NCBI GenBank assembly: GCA_964019055.1
Contig: OZ025213.1
Location: 682,001 to 746,000 of the forward strand
Origin: Anthopleura xanthogrammica
Lineage: Eukaryota; Cnidaria; Anthozoa; Actiniaria; Actiniidae
Length of the DNA stretch: 64,000 bases
Reading direction: 5' to 3'
Both the position numbers and the translations under genes were made by a program. The notes under the pieces are model-generated. The model was not told where the DNA came from, searched no databases, and worked only from the letters and a program-made list of their open reading frames with translations. This document shows, piece after piece, positions 22,673 through 34,900 of this stretch; position 1 is the first letter of the stretch; each line of letters opens with the position of its first letter.

Positions 22673-24763
22673 TTACTTTCTGGGCCCTGGATAAACAGCG
22701 AATCTCTGCACATTACAAGAATCATACTGATTTTGGCAAAGCATTGGGCCAAACCCTGTCTTGGTCAGCACTAGTAGGTTGTTCTTCAGAGCGAGTTGTA
22801 CAGCAGGAGCATTTGCGTCTCCATTGTAGTAGTACGTTTGAGAAAGAGAGGGCCCTCTCCGAACTGTAGTGAAAACAAAAATAATGAAGATTGATCATAT
22901 ATGTAGGAGATGAAAAGTGACATATGATGGAATAATAGTTCACACAACAATATGCAAAGAAAAGGAACTCAGAACAAAATCTGAGCTCCAGATTCGAACC
23001 CACGACCTTTCGTTACTCTAGTCGGATCGACGCTCTACCACTGAGCTACTGAAAACTATGCGCACCATTAAAGTTCCCAGTAACTCAGTGGTAGAGCGTC
23101 CGACTAGAGTACGGAAGGTCGTGCCTAGTACACGGCTATTGCCCTTACCAGAACAGTCAGGTACTTGATGACTAACGCCGATAGATACCCACTTTCCCTG
23201 GTCCGTGCAGAGGTAAAACCAGCTTGGCGGAAATGCAAAATCATAACCACTTTGACAAGTAGCTATGCAAAATCTTGTTTTGAGATCCAGGCCGCCATTG
23301 CATACCAGAGCACCATGAGCTGGACGATGGAGTTTTGGGCAATGCACAACTGTGGTCAACAAAACAAACAAGACAGCAGGTAAGATACTTTAATAGCGAT
23401 ACTTTAAGCAAGCACAAGCGCAAGGATCAAAAAAGTTTGATACTTGTGCTTGCGTTTGTCCTTGCTCTTATGCTTGCGTCGTAGTGAAAACGGTATTCCT
23501 TGTGTTTTGTGCTTGCGACTGTCCTTGCGTCGCTAGTGAAAATCAGGCTTTAACGATTTCAAACAAAGCATTGTCATAAACCAATAATAATTGTTAGTAG
23601 TAGTAGCAAGTAGTAGAAATTACGTTATTGTTTGGTGAGCATCGCTAAAACCGCAAACACGAAAGAATCAGTGTAGATTTGACTTGCACTACGAGTGGAT
23701 ATGCATGCATGTTAATGAAGCATTACTACGCCAAGTAATGAACAAGAATGTAAATACCGTAACAGGTATCAATCCATGGGCCCCGGAGAGGGTATGAATA
23801 TCGTCCAATAACCCGGCTTTTTTTTATATACATCGTGCATACTCGGATACGATGTCGACCATGGGAAATTGCAAAGCCGCGGCCTGGACCTTGTAGCTCT
23901 ACTATATCTCAAGGTGGGACGCGCTACTTTCCGCTATTCTTTGTTCTCCGCAACTCGTGTACTTACAACAGTCTGCCCTATATAGTACCTTTACGTTTAA
24001 CGGTGACCATGAACTTGCATGTTGCAGTGTTGGAAGACATATCTTTCGCAATATACTCCACATTATATTGACCAATGAAAAGTATCATCCCAGGTATAAA
24101 GTTGCCTATCACTCGTGGAATATGACCAGAGTTGTCAACAGCCTCAGGCTTTCTCCAAACTACTCGAGTGGAGGAATCAAACGTCTCTACGACCATATCG
24201 GATGGGCAATACGTGAACTTCGGTGGCTCAGTGTCTGAAGACAAAACTAATTGAAAACAAAATTGGAAGCTGATTTTCAAAGCTAGCAAAAAATTACATG
24301 CAATACAGTCACGGTAATCGGGGTTCGTACGGGTTTTGTCTGCAGTATTGTTTTGCATTGTTAAATTTATCTTGAATGTTTCAGATCCATGAATTTGGCT
24401 TTACTTTTGCGCTATGTGTGGTTTTGGAAATTTGAGTCAAAGGGCTTTGGAAAGTTTTGGAAAAGATTTGGAAATTCTCACAGTAGATCTTGTAAGAACC
24501 CTGGGTAATGACAATCAGGATTTTCGTCGGGAAAAAGGCCATCAAAGGGACTCAGCATAGAGGGAGGGCAGGTGTCTTCAGCAGTTTTTTCATTGTTTCA
24601 CAAATAACAATGTTTAGTGATTTGAATCTTACTTGGTCTTTGAGGTGCACCCCGTCCCTGGATGATCTTCGATTCATATTTGACAAATCTAACTTTCTTA
24701 CATACCTGCGCTTTTGGAGTTTGCCACCAGAAAACAAAGCATAAATGCAGCTACCACATACAT
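22673..24763 (-). CDS. small secreted HYR-sushi domain protein
   Basis: Exons (minus): 24763-24706, 24234-23995, 23349-23149, 22863-22673; in phase, 229 residues. Exon 1 encodes only a signal peptide (MYVVAAFMLCFLVANSKSA). Exon 2 is one HYR domain: it starts TEPPKFTYCP, then VVW.KP.AVDNSG, YIAKDMSSN and a C-F-V strand. Exon 3 is a sushi (CCP) module with six cysteines rather than four (HCPKL ... FCIATCQSGYDF ... YLCTDQGKW ... PDCS). Exon 4 is a 63-residue tail containing QTYYYNGDANAPAVQLALKN and two cysteines. HYR and CCP modules mediate extracellular protein binding in complement, adhesion and matrix proteins. Each domain has its own exon, with phase-1 introns that allow shuffling. A partner is not evident. 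Introns contain an inverted pair of tRNA-like sequences (22982-23130). Confidence 0.82.
22982..23130. mobile_element. inverted pair of tRNA-derived (SINE-like) heads
   Basis: On the minus strand, 23056-22982 reads like a tRNA 5' half with A box TAGCTCAGTGG and B box GGTTCGAATC, but the acceptor stem does not pair. On the plus strand, 23073-23130 repeats the same tRNA-like sequence (ctcagtggtagagcgtccga) without a B box. The two face each other as a near palindrome within the last intron of the HYR-sushi gene. Best read as tRNA-derived SINE fragments, not functional tRNAs. Confidence 0.7.
23395..23545. repeat. cluster of inverted GCTTGCG/CGCAAGC motifs
   Basis: Repeated and inverted short motifs (caagcacaagcgcaagg, gtgcttgcgtttgtccttgc, tgcttgcgactgtccttgcg) suggest one or two degenerate inverted-repeat elements in the intron between the HYR and sushi exons. 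Confidence 0.45.
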
Positions 24764-25854
24764 GTTTGAACCGTTGAAACTGATCAATCTAACCACAGTG
24801 CTCTCCTCAGACAATAACCTAGCTGAGTATGGTGAATATCCTGTCCATATGAATTCATCTACCAATAGATTTGGACAAGTGGTTATCCAATCAACATCCT
24901 TCTTATGTCATGACGTGATTTAATTTCGACCAATCAAAAGTCTTGAGACATAATAAGAAAAAATATTGACCATATTCAGCTGTTCAAACTACTGCCTTGG
25001 CTTTCACTCTTATTATTCTAAAGTAATATTTCATTGTAATATATTCACAGGTAAGATGAAGTCATAAAGTAATCAGTATTTTATCAGCTGTAGGTATCCA
25101 TGGCATTTCATATCTCTATTGGTGCAACTGTTTCAATTTTGGAGTACTTCACATTTGACACATAAAACCAATTATTTTCAACACTGTTCATGCTAAACTA
25201 TTCACCTGACTTTCTTGAAATCTTTTTTATAATGTTGCTTGTCCACAAAGAAACATTAGTCTGTATCAGGTGATCTGGAATCTAGGCACACAAAGCATTG
25301 TTTGTCACAGAGAAAATTTCCAAATGTTTTCTATTATCTCTTGTCAAAATGAAATATTTCCCACCAACAACAACGAAATATGCTTTTTCTAAAAGGTATT
25401 TGGCAAATCTTTGCACATATGAGTTTTATTTTCGAGCAAAAGCTATTATAAATCGAGCCAAAAACCCCGAACTAGGAAATGTTGGGCTACAAAAAAAATG
25501 TTCGCTGATAGGCCAATTCCTTCTGCCTAAGAGAAGCGAGAATCATTTAGCTGCACGACTCTTTGACTTGATAATGAGTCTTCATCAAGGTCTTAGGGAG
25601 TTTAGCTTTATTTAGCAGTTCAAACATTTAATATCACAATGTTTGACAACTAAATCCAGCTCATTAAACTTTAAGGTATTTTGTTAAAATAATCATATAC
25701 AATATTTAATTTGCTGTTGTAATATGACTCATAAAAACCCCAGTGTTCAAATTAAAAAATCATAATGATCATAATAAACCTCTGACAGCCAAGTTTGGTT
25801 TATTTATTCATTTGCTCTTCTAAGTAACTTTTAAAATTAGATTTATATACAATG
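24764..25854. other. intergenic DNA between HYR-sushi and TRAPPC2 genes
   Basis: AT-rich, non-coding. It must hold the promoter of the HYR-sushi gene and the 3' untranslated region of TRAPPC2. A 105-codon frame at 25298-25615 has no recognisable features and no splice context, so I do not call it. Confidence 0.5.
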
Positions 25855-27395
25855 TTATCCTTGTAAATGTTTCTTTGCTGCCAACTGTACTTTCTTGTCA
25901 AAATTGGCAGAAGTTATCTTGCTGTTGATCTCGTAAAATGGATTCATGATGACCTGTAGAAGTTAGAAAGGAAAGCTCCAATAACATTTTGAAACAGAAA
26001 TCATTGCAATTATCAATGCTTTACTTTACAAGTTATTATGAACCCCACTGAATTGTGGTGAATGTTCACTTTACCTAAGTGAAATGACAGAGCTTTTTTA
26101 ACTGCATGTACTGCATTATAAAATCTTCTTCATAATACATTTTTTGGCAAATTAACAAAATCTCTGGTACTCTACCTTTTCACCAATTTATTTCCATTAT
26201 CTAACTAGTAATAAGCCTTTGAAATCATTTTTATAGTATATGGTATTATAATGAATACAATATGAACTTACCTTAATAAATATTTCATAAACATCATTGA
26301 AAAAGTTTTTGATTCCATCTTCATTCTTTAAGTCATGTAGCATCATAAATCTCATCCTTAAATATTATTAAGGATAATATTTATGTAATACAATAGAAGC
26401 TCACTTGCAGCTCAACGTGCAAAAGTATGACCACATTAAATTTATTTGCATACTTCTTATGCACAGGTTTTTCGTACATTAAAGCGACACGTCTGTCTGA
26501 ACCCCATGCAAATTATACAATTCAAGTATATTAAAAGTGGTCATATTTTTGGTTTGTCCTGCTGTAAGCGACCAGCAATGGAAATAAAAAAAGAAAAGTG
26601 GTCGTAATAACTAGAACTGGTCCCTAACAAAAATGGGCTCTCATAAGCAGCAATACAAACAGGATTTCAAAATTGTGGTTGTAAACTAGAGCTGGTAGAT
26701 TACAAGCCTGGTCGCAATGAGAGCTCTGATTGTATATGTATTTCCCCCCTTATCCCTATGGGAGAAATAGGGGAAAACATTTTCTCTGAGGGAGGGTGAG
26801 GGGTGGAAAGTGGCAGTAGATTGTTTGCACATTGCATTGTTAAAAGATAGGGGGAAGGAATTTTTTACTTCCTAACATATATTCTTTAAAAAAAAAACTT
26901 GTTAAAGGATATCTCCAGCTGTGACAAAAGCAGAAACAAACCATTCATTAAACTTATCAACACTTTTCAAATACCTATGGGAGAAACAAAGGAGTTTATT
27001 AGTACAAACTAATGGAATTCCTAGCTTACAAATAAGGTTAAACCTTTTTGTATCCATAGATAATACATGTAACTTACATGGTGTTTGTACTCCACATCAA
27101 TTCGTCGACAAGATCCAAAGCAGCATGGACGATAAATTGATTTAGATGTCGATGATCATCTTTCTGCGTAAAAGAAACATTAAAACATCGATATAAGAAC
27201 CAGAAGCTACTGAATTGATTTTCTGTCATCTTGTGTTTGTGGACATCGAAATATCCTTTAAAATCAGTGAAAAATTACCTTATAAGATTGATCTCCTTGA
27301 GATGAATCCAAAGATTTCATCTGTGGATTGAATTCTTTCTCGTACACTGGATTATCATGATGTCCTACGATAGCAAAATAGTAATTTCCAAACAT
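25855..27395 (-). CDS. TRAPPC2: TRAPPC2 (sedlin), TRAPP complex subunit
   Basis: Exons (minus): 27395-27279, 27163-27078, 26974-26913, 26357-26272, 25953-25855; 149 residues (human about 140). The protein is a short longin-fold subunit of the TRAPP tethering and GEF complexes, which act in ER-to-Golgi and Golgi traffic. Family features: N-terminus [16 protein letters not shown], then [59 protein letters not shown] and the end [11 protein letters not shown]. Residues 29-36 (a Ser/Gln-rich insert) differ from vertebrates. Intron 3 begins ATATCCTTT, the U12-type 5' splice site, and has a TCCTTAAT branch site near its end; the in-frame junction gives TAG-G-MRF. The start is chosen at MFGNYYF because it matches the family start. 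A MITE-like element (26417-26576) sits inside the U12 intron. Confidence 0.95.
26358..26912 (-). other. U12-type (minor spliceosome) intron of TRAPPC2
   Basis: The intron starts (26912 downward) ATATCCTTTAAC, a perfect U12 5' splice site, directly after the GCT GGA G of exon 3. Near the 3' end (26373-26366) TCCTTAAT matches the U12 branch consensus, about 10 bases before the acceptor. The frame of exon 4 (GG ATG AGA TTT) demands that the intron end in AA (tttaa|gg), giving AT-AA termini. Ending at AG would bring a stop codon into frame. TRAPPC2 is known to carry a minor intron in vertebrates. Confidence 0.82.
26417..26576. mobile_element. MITE-like inverted-repeat element, family D
   Basis: Ends gtgcaaaagtatgaccacat and ttaaaagtggtcatattttt are inverted repeats. 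A second, diverged copy sits at 58692-58912 with the same outer sequence and a shared internal ctatgcacagg-type motif. Confidence 0.72.
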
Positions 27396-28922
27396 GTTTA
27401 CCCTAAAATCTCTTACTGTATTTTTACCTTCCTTCCTCCATTACTAATAATTTACCAGGCGTTACTGGTAACAAATGAGAAAGACTAGGCTCTAGAACTA
27501 TAACATCGCCAAAATAAATTCTGAATAAATTTGTTATACTTTTAAACAAATAATACTTTGTTGAAGTTATGTTTTTCCCATTCTTAATGTTTTTTATACA
27601 TTTTCTTTTCATTTTTGTTATATTTTCACATGGAATTTGTTCCGGATAATAACGCATTCATTCGTCACCATACTATCGGCTTATTTTCGTATTAGTTTTT
27701 AACGACGGAGTTTTGCCGAATATTTGTCGAAAGGCTTCGTTTATCTTCCGGTTGGTGTTCGTACGGAAAGTATCCTAGATTCCCATGATTCCTTGTGGTA
27801 TATTTTTCCACCAATGACACGTCTGGAAGAAGAGCTGTGGCGCGAGTAGTCAACTTTGCTGCATTTTCTTGTACCCCATCTTTTACCTCCAAAACTGCTT
27901 TTATTAACACCTTTTTCTGCATCATTGAAGCCTCTTTCCTTACCAACAGCGTTGAGTAAAGCTAGTTTAAAAGGTAGGCTTTCGGTTATAATAGATGATT
28001 TTGTTGTGATTTTGCTTGAAGGTGCACAAATTGTTTTAGTGGAATGAGGTTCTTGGTTTTGCAGTTGTCGTAAACATTGTCTTGGTCAGCCGTAGAAACG
28101 CGTTAAATCCTTGTTGTCATGCAACGAAAACGATAAAAATGCTTTGATTTTTATCTCCATCGCGCAAGGGATTCCGTATTTTTATATTATTAAGGTTTCT
28201 TCATTGGTTTTAGGATTCTTTGAGGTACTTTACTTAGTTTGTCTTAGCGCTAAAATTGACAGTTTTGGTCGAAGATCTTGTTAGTTTTGGTCGTGAAAAT
28301 AAAATAATACAAAACTTGTCTTCACCTTAAAATAAGATAACGGAAAAACTGAGAGAACAGGAAATCTTTGTACAGCCATACAAACTCGAGTGCTTCTTCT
28401 GAACCCTTATAGCCAATATTTTTGACATCTGTATAGTATAACATTTATACTGTATTTACACAATTTGTGTAGTTCAATATACGACAATTATTGTGCCCAT
28501 CATCTTATTTTATGCGCGATCACAGGCATACTCTGTTAATTTATTAAAGAGGACTGTCTACTCAAAATTCTGGTCATTTTAGATGACAATTTACTTTGAT
28601 ATTTTGTATTTTACTTTGTACATGTTTGTCATAAATTGCGTTTCCCAGGATTTTTTCCCCCTACTTATTCTATATTTTCTTCATATCTATTCATGCATTA
28701 GAACATAAATCTGCATCCTGTGGACTTACATCACTCTAATTTTACCCTAGATATCTTGATGCCCCATTATTTTTAATCTTTTCCTGGTTTCCAGGTTCGA
28801 GATAACTGGACTCCTCTTATCTGTAGTTTGATAATTGATTTTCCTTACCAACCTTTATTATTCTTCTTTTGTTTGTCATATCTAAGGTACATTGTACCAG
28901 TAAGTGGTACATTCAGGAGACC
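27396..28922. other. divergent intergenic region TRAPPC2/PCM1
   Basis: This holds the promoters of TRAPPC2 (minus) and PCM1 (plus). A likely 3' splice site at about 28886 (tatctaag|gtacattg) suggests that PCM1 has an upstream untranslated exon. Two overlapping minus-strand frames (27692-27946 and a longer one without ATG up to about 28070) stay open but match nothing I know. Confidence 0.45.
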
Positions 28923-31900
28923 ATGGCATCTGGCGGAGGGTCTCCAGGTGGAAGGGACAGAAAGGCACCAAAGAAGTCTTCCCTATCAGAACCACGTCCC
29001 AAGAAAAGACCAGTTCCAAGGTTTGATACCAGTTTTGATACAGAGCTTAGCTTGAACACTGAGTTGAGAAGAGCAGAAGACACCTTGAATTACAGATCTC
29101 TTCCAAATAATCTGGTATGTATATTTGCACTGCCAATGTATATATTAGAGAAATGTTTTTGTATGACTATGAAAAACTTATGGCACGGACTGCACCTTGC
29201 TGTGACTGTCGTTGCCATGCTGTGTTTGAAAGCATTTGACATTTGGTGCTGTGTCCATGCTGTCCCGTAACCATGCTGTGTGCCATGACTTTTCCCACTC
29301 ATACAAATTCTGCTCTAATGGCCGAGTGCTGAGTGTATTAATCTTTAAATACTTTTTGGACTCTAGGGGTGGTCATTGGGAGCAAATGGTTATATGCCAG
29401 AAAGAGGCACCAGCAGTGGTGGTCAAAGAAAAAGCAAACATTTTGAACAGGTTAAACTTCAAGAAACTACTGCCAGTCCTGAATCACCCCAGCCAGCGGA
29501 ATTTAAGAGAAAGAAGCATCATACCCCAGCGACGATACCTCGTACAAAGTTACCTGCAGGCACCCCTATTGCTGAAAGACTTGCCCTGGAAAGGCTCAGA
29601 CAACATCTTGCTTTTGGAGAAGATGAGGTTAGTGTGATACCTGCTATAAATATTATGGTAAAATGTTTATTAAAATCTCTGATCATCAGTTGATTATTGT
29701 TTACAAGGACAGCTTGTGTAATACTGTATACTGTGGGAATGGTTAGTTTTGATTGGCTAAATTTTTTTAAAGTGTGAAGAAAATTATAATTACATCTTAG
29801 CAACTTATGGGTTGAACAATAACGCTTTCCTTATAGCTACCCAGTAGAGGGCCCAGCACAAGTGCTGCCCAAGATGCTCTAGCATTGTCAAGCCAAAGCT
29901 CAGCAGCCAATAATGAACGAGCCCAGCTATTATTAAGACCAGGGGGTACCTTCCAGATCCCTGTGAGGGAAACTAATGAGACAGATATCACTCAAGCTAT
30001 TGGTGCTGCTGATGAAAGTACTGGTGAACAGGTTGGTTTTATTGATTTATCAAAAATAACACTATATTTGTTTTAAGACTGATGTTAACTGATGTTATCA
30101 CTAATCACCACTGCCAGTACAGCAGTGGCGTAGATCAATGAGGTCGAACTGAAAGCATGTGAAGGTGCCTCTGGCAGCCGCTATACAGACCATGTATGAC
30201 CCCGTAGCACAGCTCTAACCAGTTTGAATTAGTTAGGGTCGGTTTGGGAGGAGGGAGGAAAAACTGGAAAGTCGGAAAAAACCCTCGGAGTCAGAAAGAG
30301 AACCAACCAACTCAGCTCAGTGACACATGGGGCGAGTATTATTGTTGAAAATGACATTTGTAAATTATTTGATTGCAGGTTGATACATCTAAAATCCTTG
30401 AAAGGTTAAAACAAGTCAGGGTAAGATAACCAGAATTCTAACTCTTTACAGTATAAATTCCTAGTCTTTTGGAATATTAGAAGCTTAGTAGTATCTCTTG
30501 TCATTAATATAGTGTATCATAAATCTTTTTTTTCAGGAATTCCTCAAACAAGCAACTGGAATGTTTGTATCTATGAGCACAGGGGGATCTGATGAACAGA
30601 GAGTAAGTATTCATATGTACACAAGTTACAAAAATGTTGGATTTTGATATTTTTTATTTATTTTATTTATTTATTTTTTTGCAAAACATAACCACAAATA
30701 TTTGTTAGAACCAATCATACTGTTATTTTAAATGATATTTGTTTGTCTTTGTTCACAGACTAGAGATTTTGAGCAAGCAGCAAAACTAGCCAGACTAATC
30801 AAACATCTTAAGAAACAAGAAAGGGCTTACACTAGCCTACTGCAGAGATCGATAGTGAGTATTAGTTTAAACATTCTTTTTAGAAACTGAAAAAGTTCTG
30901 AAGCTCCTTTAATTATTTTAACTTTGTACAGGCTGTAGAAGATGACTCAGCTACAGAAAACACTCCTTCCCTAAGTCTACACTCATTTTCTGAAGATGAG
31001 AAGGTAAAGAATACAATTTTTTACATATATATATACAGTACATATCATTTCAGGGCTTGAAATAATGGCTGGTCACCGGACAATTTCCAGCCAGTATAAT
31101 GGAACTTGTCTGGTCAAATCTCATTATGACTAGCGATGGACTGGCAATCATTTCAAGCCCTGCATTTCACTATTGTTCTTGATTTTGAAGGTCACTTTGC
31201 ATAAATATGGCTAGGGTTAGTATGGTATCCTTCTCCATCGTATAGTATGGTATCGCATGATCCCATGAGAAATGGAGAACTATATTATTGTTGTAAAATG
31301 CATTGCATATTTGATGCTAATGAGTTGAATAAATTTGTAGAGTGAAACTCATTCTACACGTGATGAAGAGCTTCAAGGATTACGACAGCAGCATGCATTA
31401 CTCCACAAAATGCTTGAACAGCAAAAACAAGTAAGGATTCTCATCAGTGTTTCCATAACAAAATGAAGGATGGAAATCTTAGATCTCATGCATGTGTTAT
31501 TGGTTTTCAGCTCAAAGAACTGCAAACAAGACAGGCTGCTTTACTTACTCTGCAGCGTGATGCTGAACAAAGACTTGCTGAAGCTGAAGAAGAGGTATAA
31601 AGCAAGAGTACCTATTTTTGTCTTATGGCTAATGAGTTTTGTGTATAACAATATTTACATCTATTTGAAAGGATGAACAGACAGCTGATGGAATTGAGGA
31701 TGGTGCCATTGGAGGTGCTGAGTATGATACTGCTAGCGGTAGGAGCAGGAGTGGTACAGAAGCATCGGAGGCCACAGCTGAGGTAATGCTTCTGTTATGA
31801 CAGTTCATTTAATCACAAAATTAATATAGCACTGAAGTACATTGTGTGTCATTAATATACACTAACTTCTGATCTATTTACTTCCTAACGAATACACTAA

Positions 31901-34900
31901 CTTCACTTATCAATAATTTTGTGTTCTTCCATCCATTAATTAATTCATTCATTCATTTCTTACCCATTTTGTTCATTCTTTTCTCTTTGTGTGTTTCAAT
32001 CTTTCCTCTACTGGTTGTTTTCTCAGGGGAGTACTGATGATTGGGGATTTACACCAGAGCAATTTGCTTTGCATAACTTTATGCAAAGAACTAAAGAAAA
32101 GGTAGCAAAAACAGTAACTGTTGCAGTGTTGCAGGTTCATGAAGTTGTTCTGGTTTATTATTGATAGTGTTTAGATTCATTAGCTTCATGTTAGGCTCAG
32201 TTCAGACTTCAAACTTTTGCCGCATCAAATCTAATTGTCTTCAAGGTCAAGTGTTGTTTTCTCTTAAACTAGTAGAAGTATGTACTTACTTTACTGCCCA
32301 TTATGCCAAGGTGGCATGTAGGAGAGCAACATAAGATGAAAATCTGAAATAGAAGTATGTAGCCAAAACTTACATGTAACACATATCGTCTTCTGACGCT
32401 AAGCAAAAGAGCTGATGTCTTATATGGTACAGTACGTAGTTCTTGGCGTTTTCTTAGCCGCTGGCCTCAAAGGCAATTAGATTCGACACAGCAAAAGTTT
32501 GAGTTGTCCAAACTGGGATTTATATTGATGGTAATTTAAAATATGCTAAATTTTGCCATAGTAACAGTATGCTGTCTGTTGACAACAGTTTAGGGCTGAT
32601 GAAGAGAAAGACAGGGATGAGGGAAACCAGAGAAAGAGGAAGAAAAATCAACAGGTTACAATCAAGATTTTGCTTGATATATTATTATTCCAGCAAGGAA
32701 ATAAGTTGTCATATCATATGGCACACAAATCAATATTAATCTCATATTGATTTCTCTTAATTACCATTCAATTACTGTAGCCTGTCAGGACTGACCATGG
32801 TCCAAGTTTAGATCTTCAACCCTCTTCTGATGTCCAACCTGACAATGAGGTGTGTAATACTATTCCTGTACTCGAGCTTCTTGTGATTATAAAAATTAAT
32901 GATCACATTATTGTATTGATCGTTATGAATTCTTTGTCATGTAGGAAGCAGCCTTGGCAATTGCTGATGCAGCACAAGAGAGACTGGAGCTTGAAAATAA
33001 GCTCATGGCACTTCAGGCCAAGAAAGAACAAATGGATTCTCTTCTAAGCGAGTTACAACAACTGCGAGAAGCCCAGCTTAAAAAAGGTAAATAGCACACT
33101 GTCATGCCTTAACTACATCAATTGACTAAATAAATAAAAGAATTGAAAACTTTTTAGCTCACACAACTTCTTATGTCAGATAAAATCAGTCCACAGCGAG
33201 ACATTATTTCAAGCTTTTATCTTTCTCTGTAACCACAGAATCATTAGAAGGAAGAAAGCCTCATGGTTCAAGCATCAATGAAGCAAAACAAGACAATGAT
33301 GATGAGAAGCCTCTTGCGACAGCTTCTCAAAAATTAGATGATGATAGCATACTGGAAGCCTTGGAAGTTCACGAAAAACTAAGGTATGCTGCAGCCCTCT
33401 CTCTTAGTGACCAATAGTATGGTAGCTTTTACCTAACTGTAAGTTATATTCTTTTTAACAATAGAAAGTTACAAGATGTTAGGCAACACCTCAAACAGCT
33501 GAGAGATATGATTGGTCATTATCAGGTAATCTTACTGTGTTTTAAAGGGGCTTATGCTGAGCTCAATTTAATAGTTTAACAGTCACCTAGACCTGCACAT
33601 CAGATTGAGATAACTCCACCAGGATACTAAGAGGGATGCATTGAATGATGATGCATCCTAATGATATATTAGCCTGTTATACCATTTCATTGATGGAAAT
33701 ATTACTACTTCCTACCAGTTACCTTCATAGTACCAGCCTCTTACACAACTACATGTCATTCTGACCCCAGCCCAATGACAAAATCAGATGCATGTCATTT
33801 AAGGAGCTAGGAATTTTACCATATTTGATGTTTAAAAGATTGTGTAACAATTTTGCCCCCAGGATTCAGCAGGGCCAGAAGGTGAATTGAACCTACAAGA
33901 TGGACTTGGTGCATTAGCAGAAGACAGTGCCCCTGAGTCAGGAAGGGCAGATGAAACCGAAGAAGAGAGAGGAGCTGTTGGAGGTGCTGCATTATCTGCT
34001 ACATTATCTGCTGCTGGCCCAGATAATTCATCCATGGATTGGATATTGAACTATGGTATTGATGATCCAGAACTTATCAGCAAGCTAAGGTAGAACATCT
34101 GACTGAGAAAACTCCTAAGCGGGCTTTCATTTATTGGTGTATGGGGGGAGGGGGTCGGCAGAATCACTTATTGTCTTTTCCAATATTACCCAAACTCTGG
34201 TTGGCAAAAATATCATAATTGTAAAATATGATAACATGACCCCCTCCCCCAAAAATATTGCCGACCCCAGCCATACACTAATAAATGAAAGCCCCCTAAC
34301 CTGTTATACTCATGTCACATTATTATCTGCTAAATCAGTAATCTTTTTTTTATGACACTGTTTGATCTCTATAGGCAGTTACAGGCTGCTAGAGAAAGAG
34401 TTTTACATCTCAAGCAGACCAACCAAATGGCTCAGGTCTGTAGAAAATATTATCTATGATATTACTAACTATAGTGACAACTTAAAAAATGTCTAGAGAA
34501 ATAACAAAGTTATGATGTTTTTTTTGTGCTTGGAGTAAATTAAGGAACTTGGAATATTTTCTGAAAAAAATAAGTTACTTGATGACAAACAAATATTTGT
34601 ACATCTTTAATAACAAAGTTCTTTTGTTATTATCATTTTTTTTTTTTTTTTTTGCATTCTTGTGAAAAAGTTGAATGTTATTATAATACTTTTATTTTAA
34701 TAAACCTTATTTTAGTTGCCTGTTGGAACATCAAGACTTCATAATGAGACTAGCAATCCCCAGTTTTCACAGAGTCAAACAGAGGAATCAGAGACTGATG
34801 GCACAACTACTGACACAGAAAGCAATGCTAGTTCTAGCTTGAATGCATTAGCATGGCAGGATGATCCAGAGTTCCAGGAAAAAATCACGTATGAGAGAAT

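Noticed and set aside
23018..23148. tRNA-like sequences as functional tRNA genes
   Set aside because: Acceptor stems do not pair, and one copy lacks a B box. They are better explained as SINE fragments.
25298..25615. 105-codon plus frame
   Set aside because: Downstream of the TRAPPC2 3' end, no domain, AT-rich composition; probably chance.
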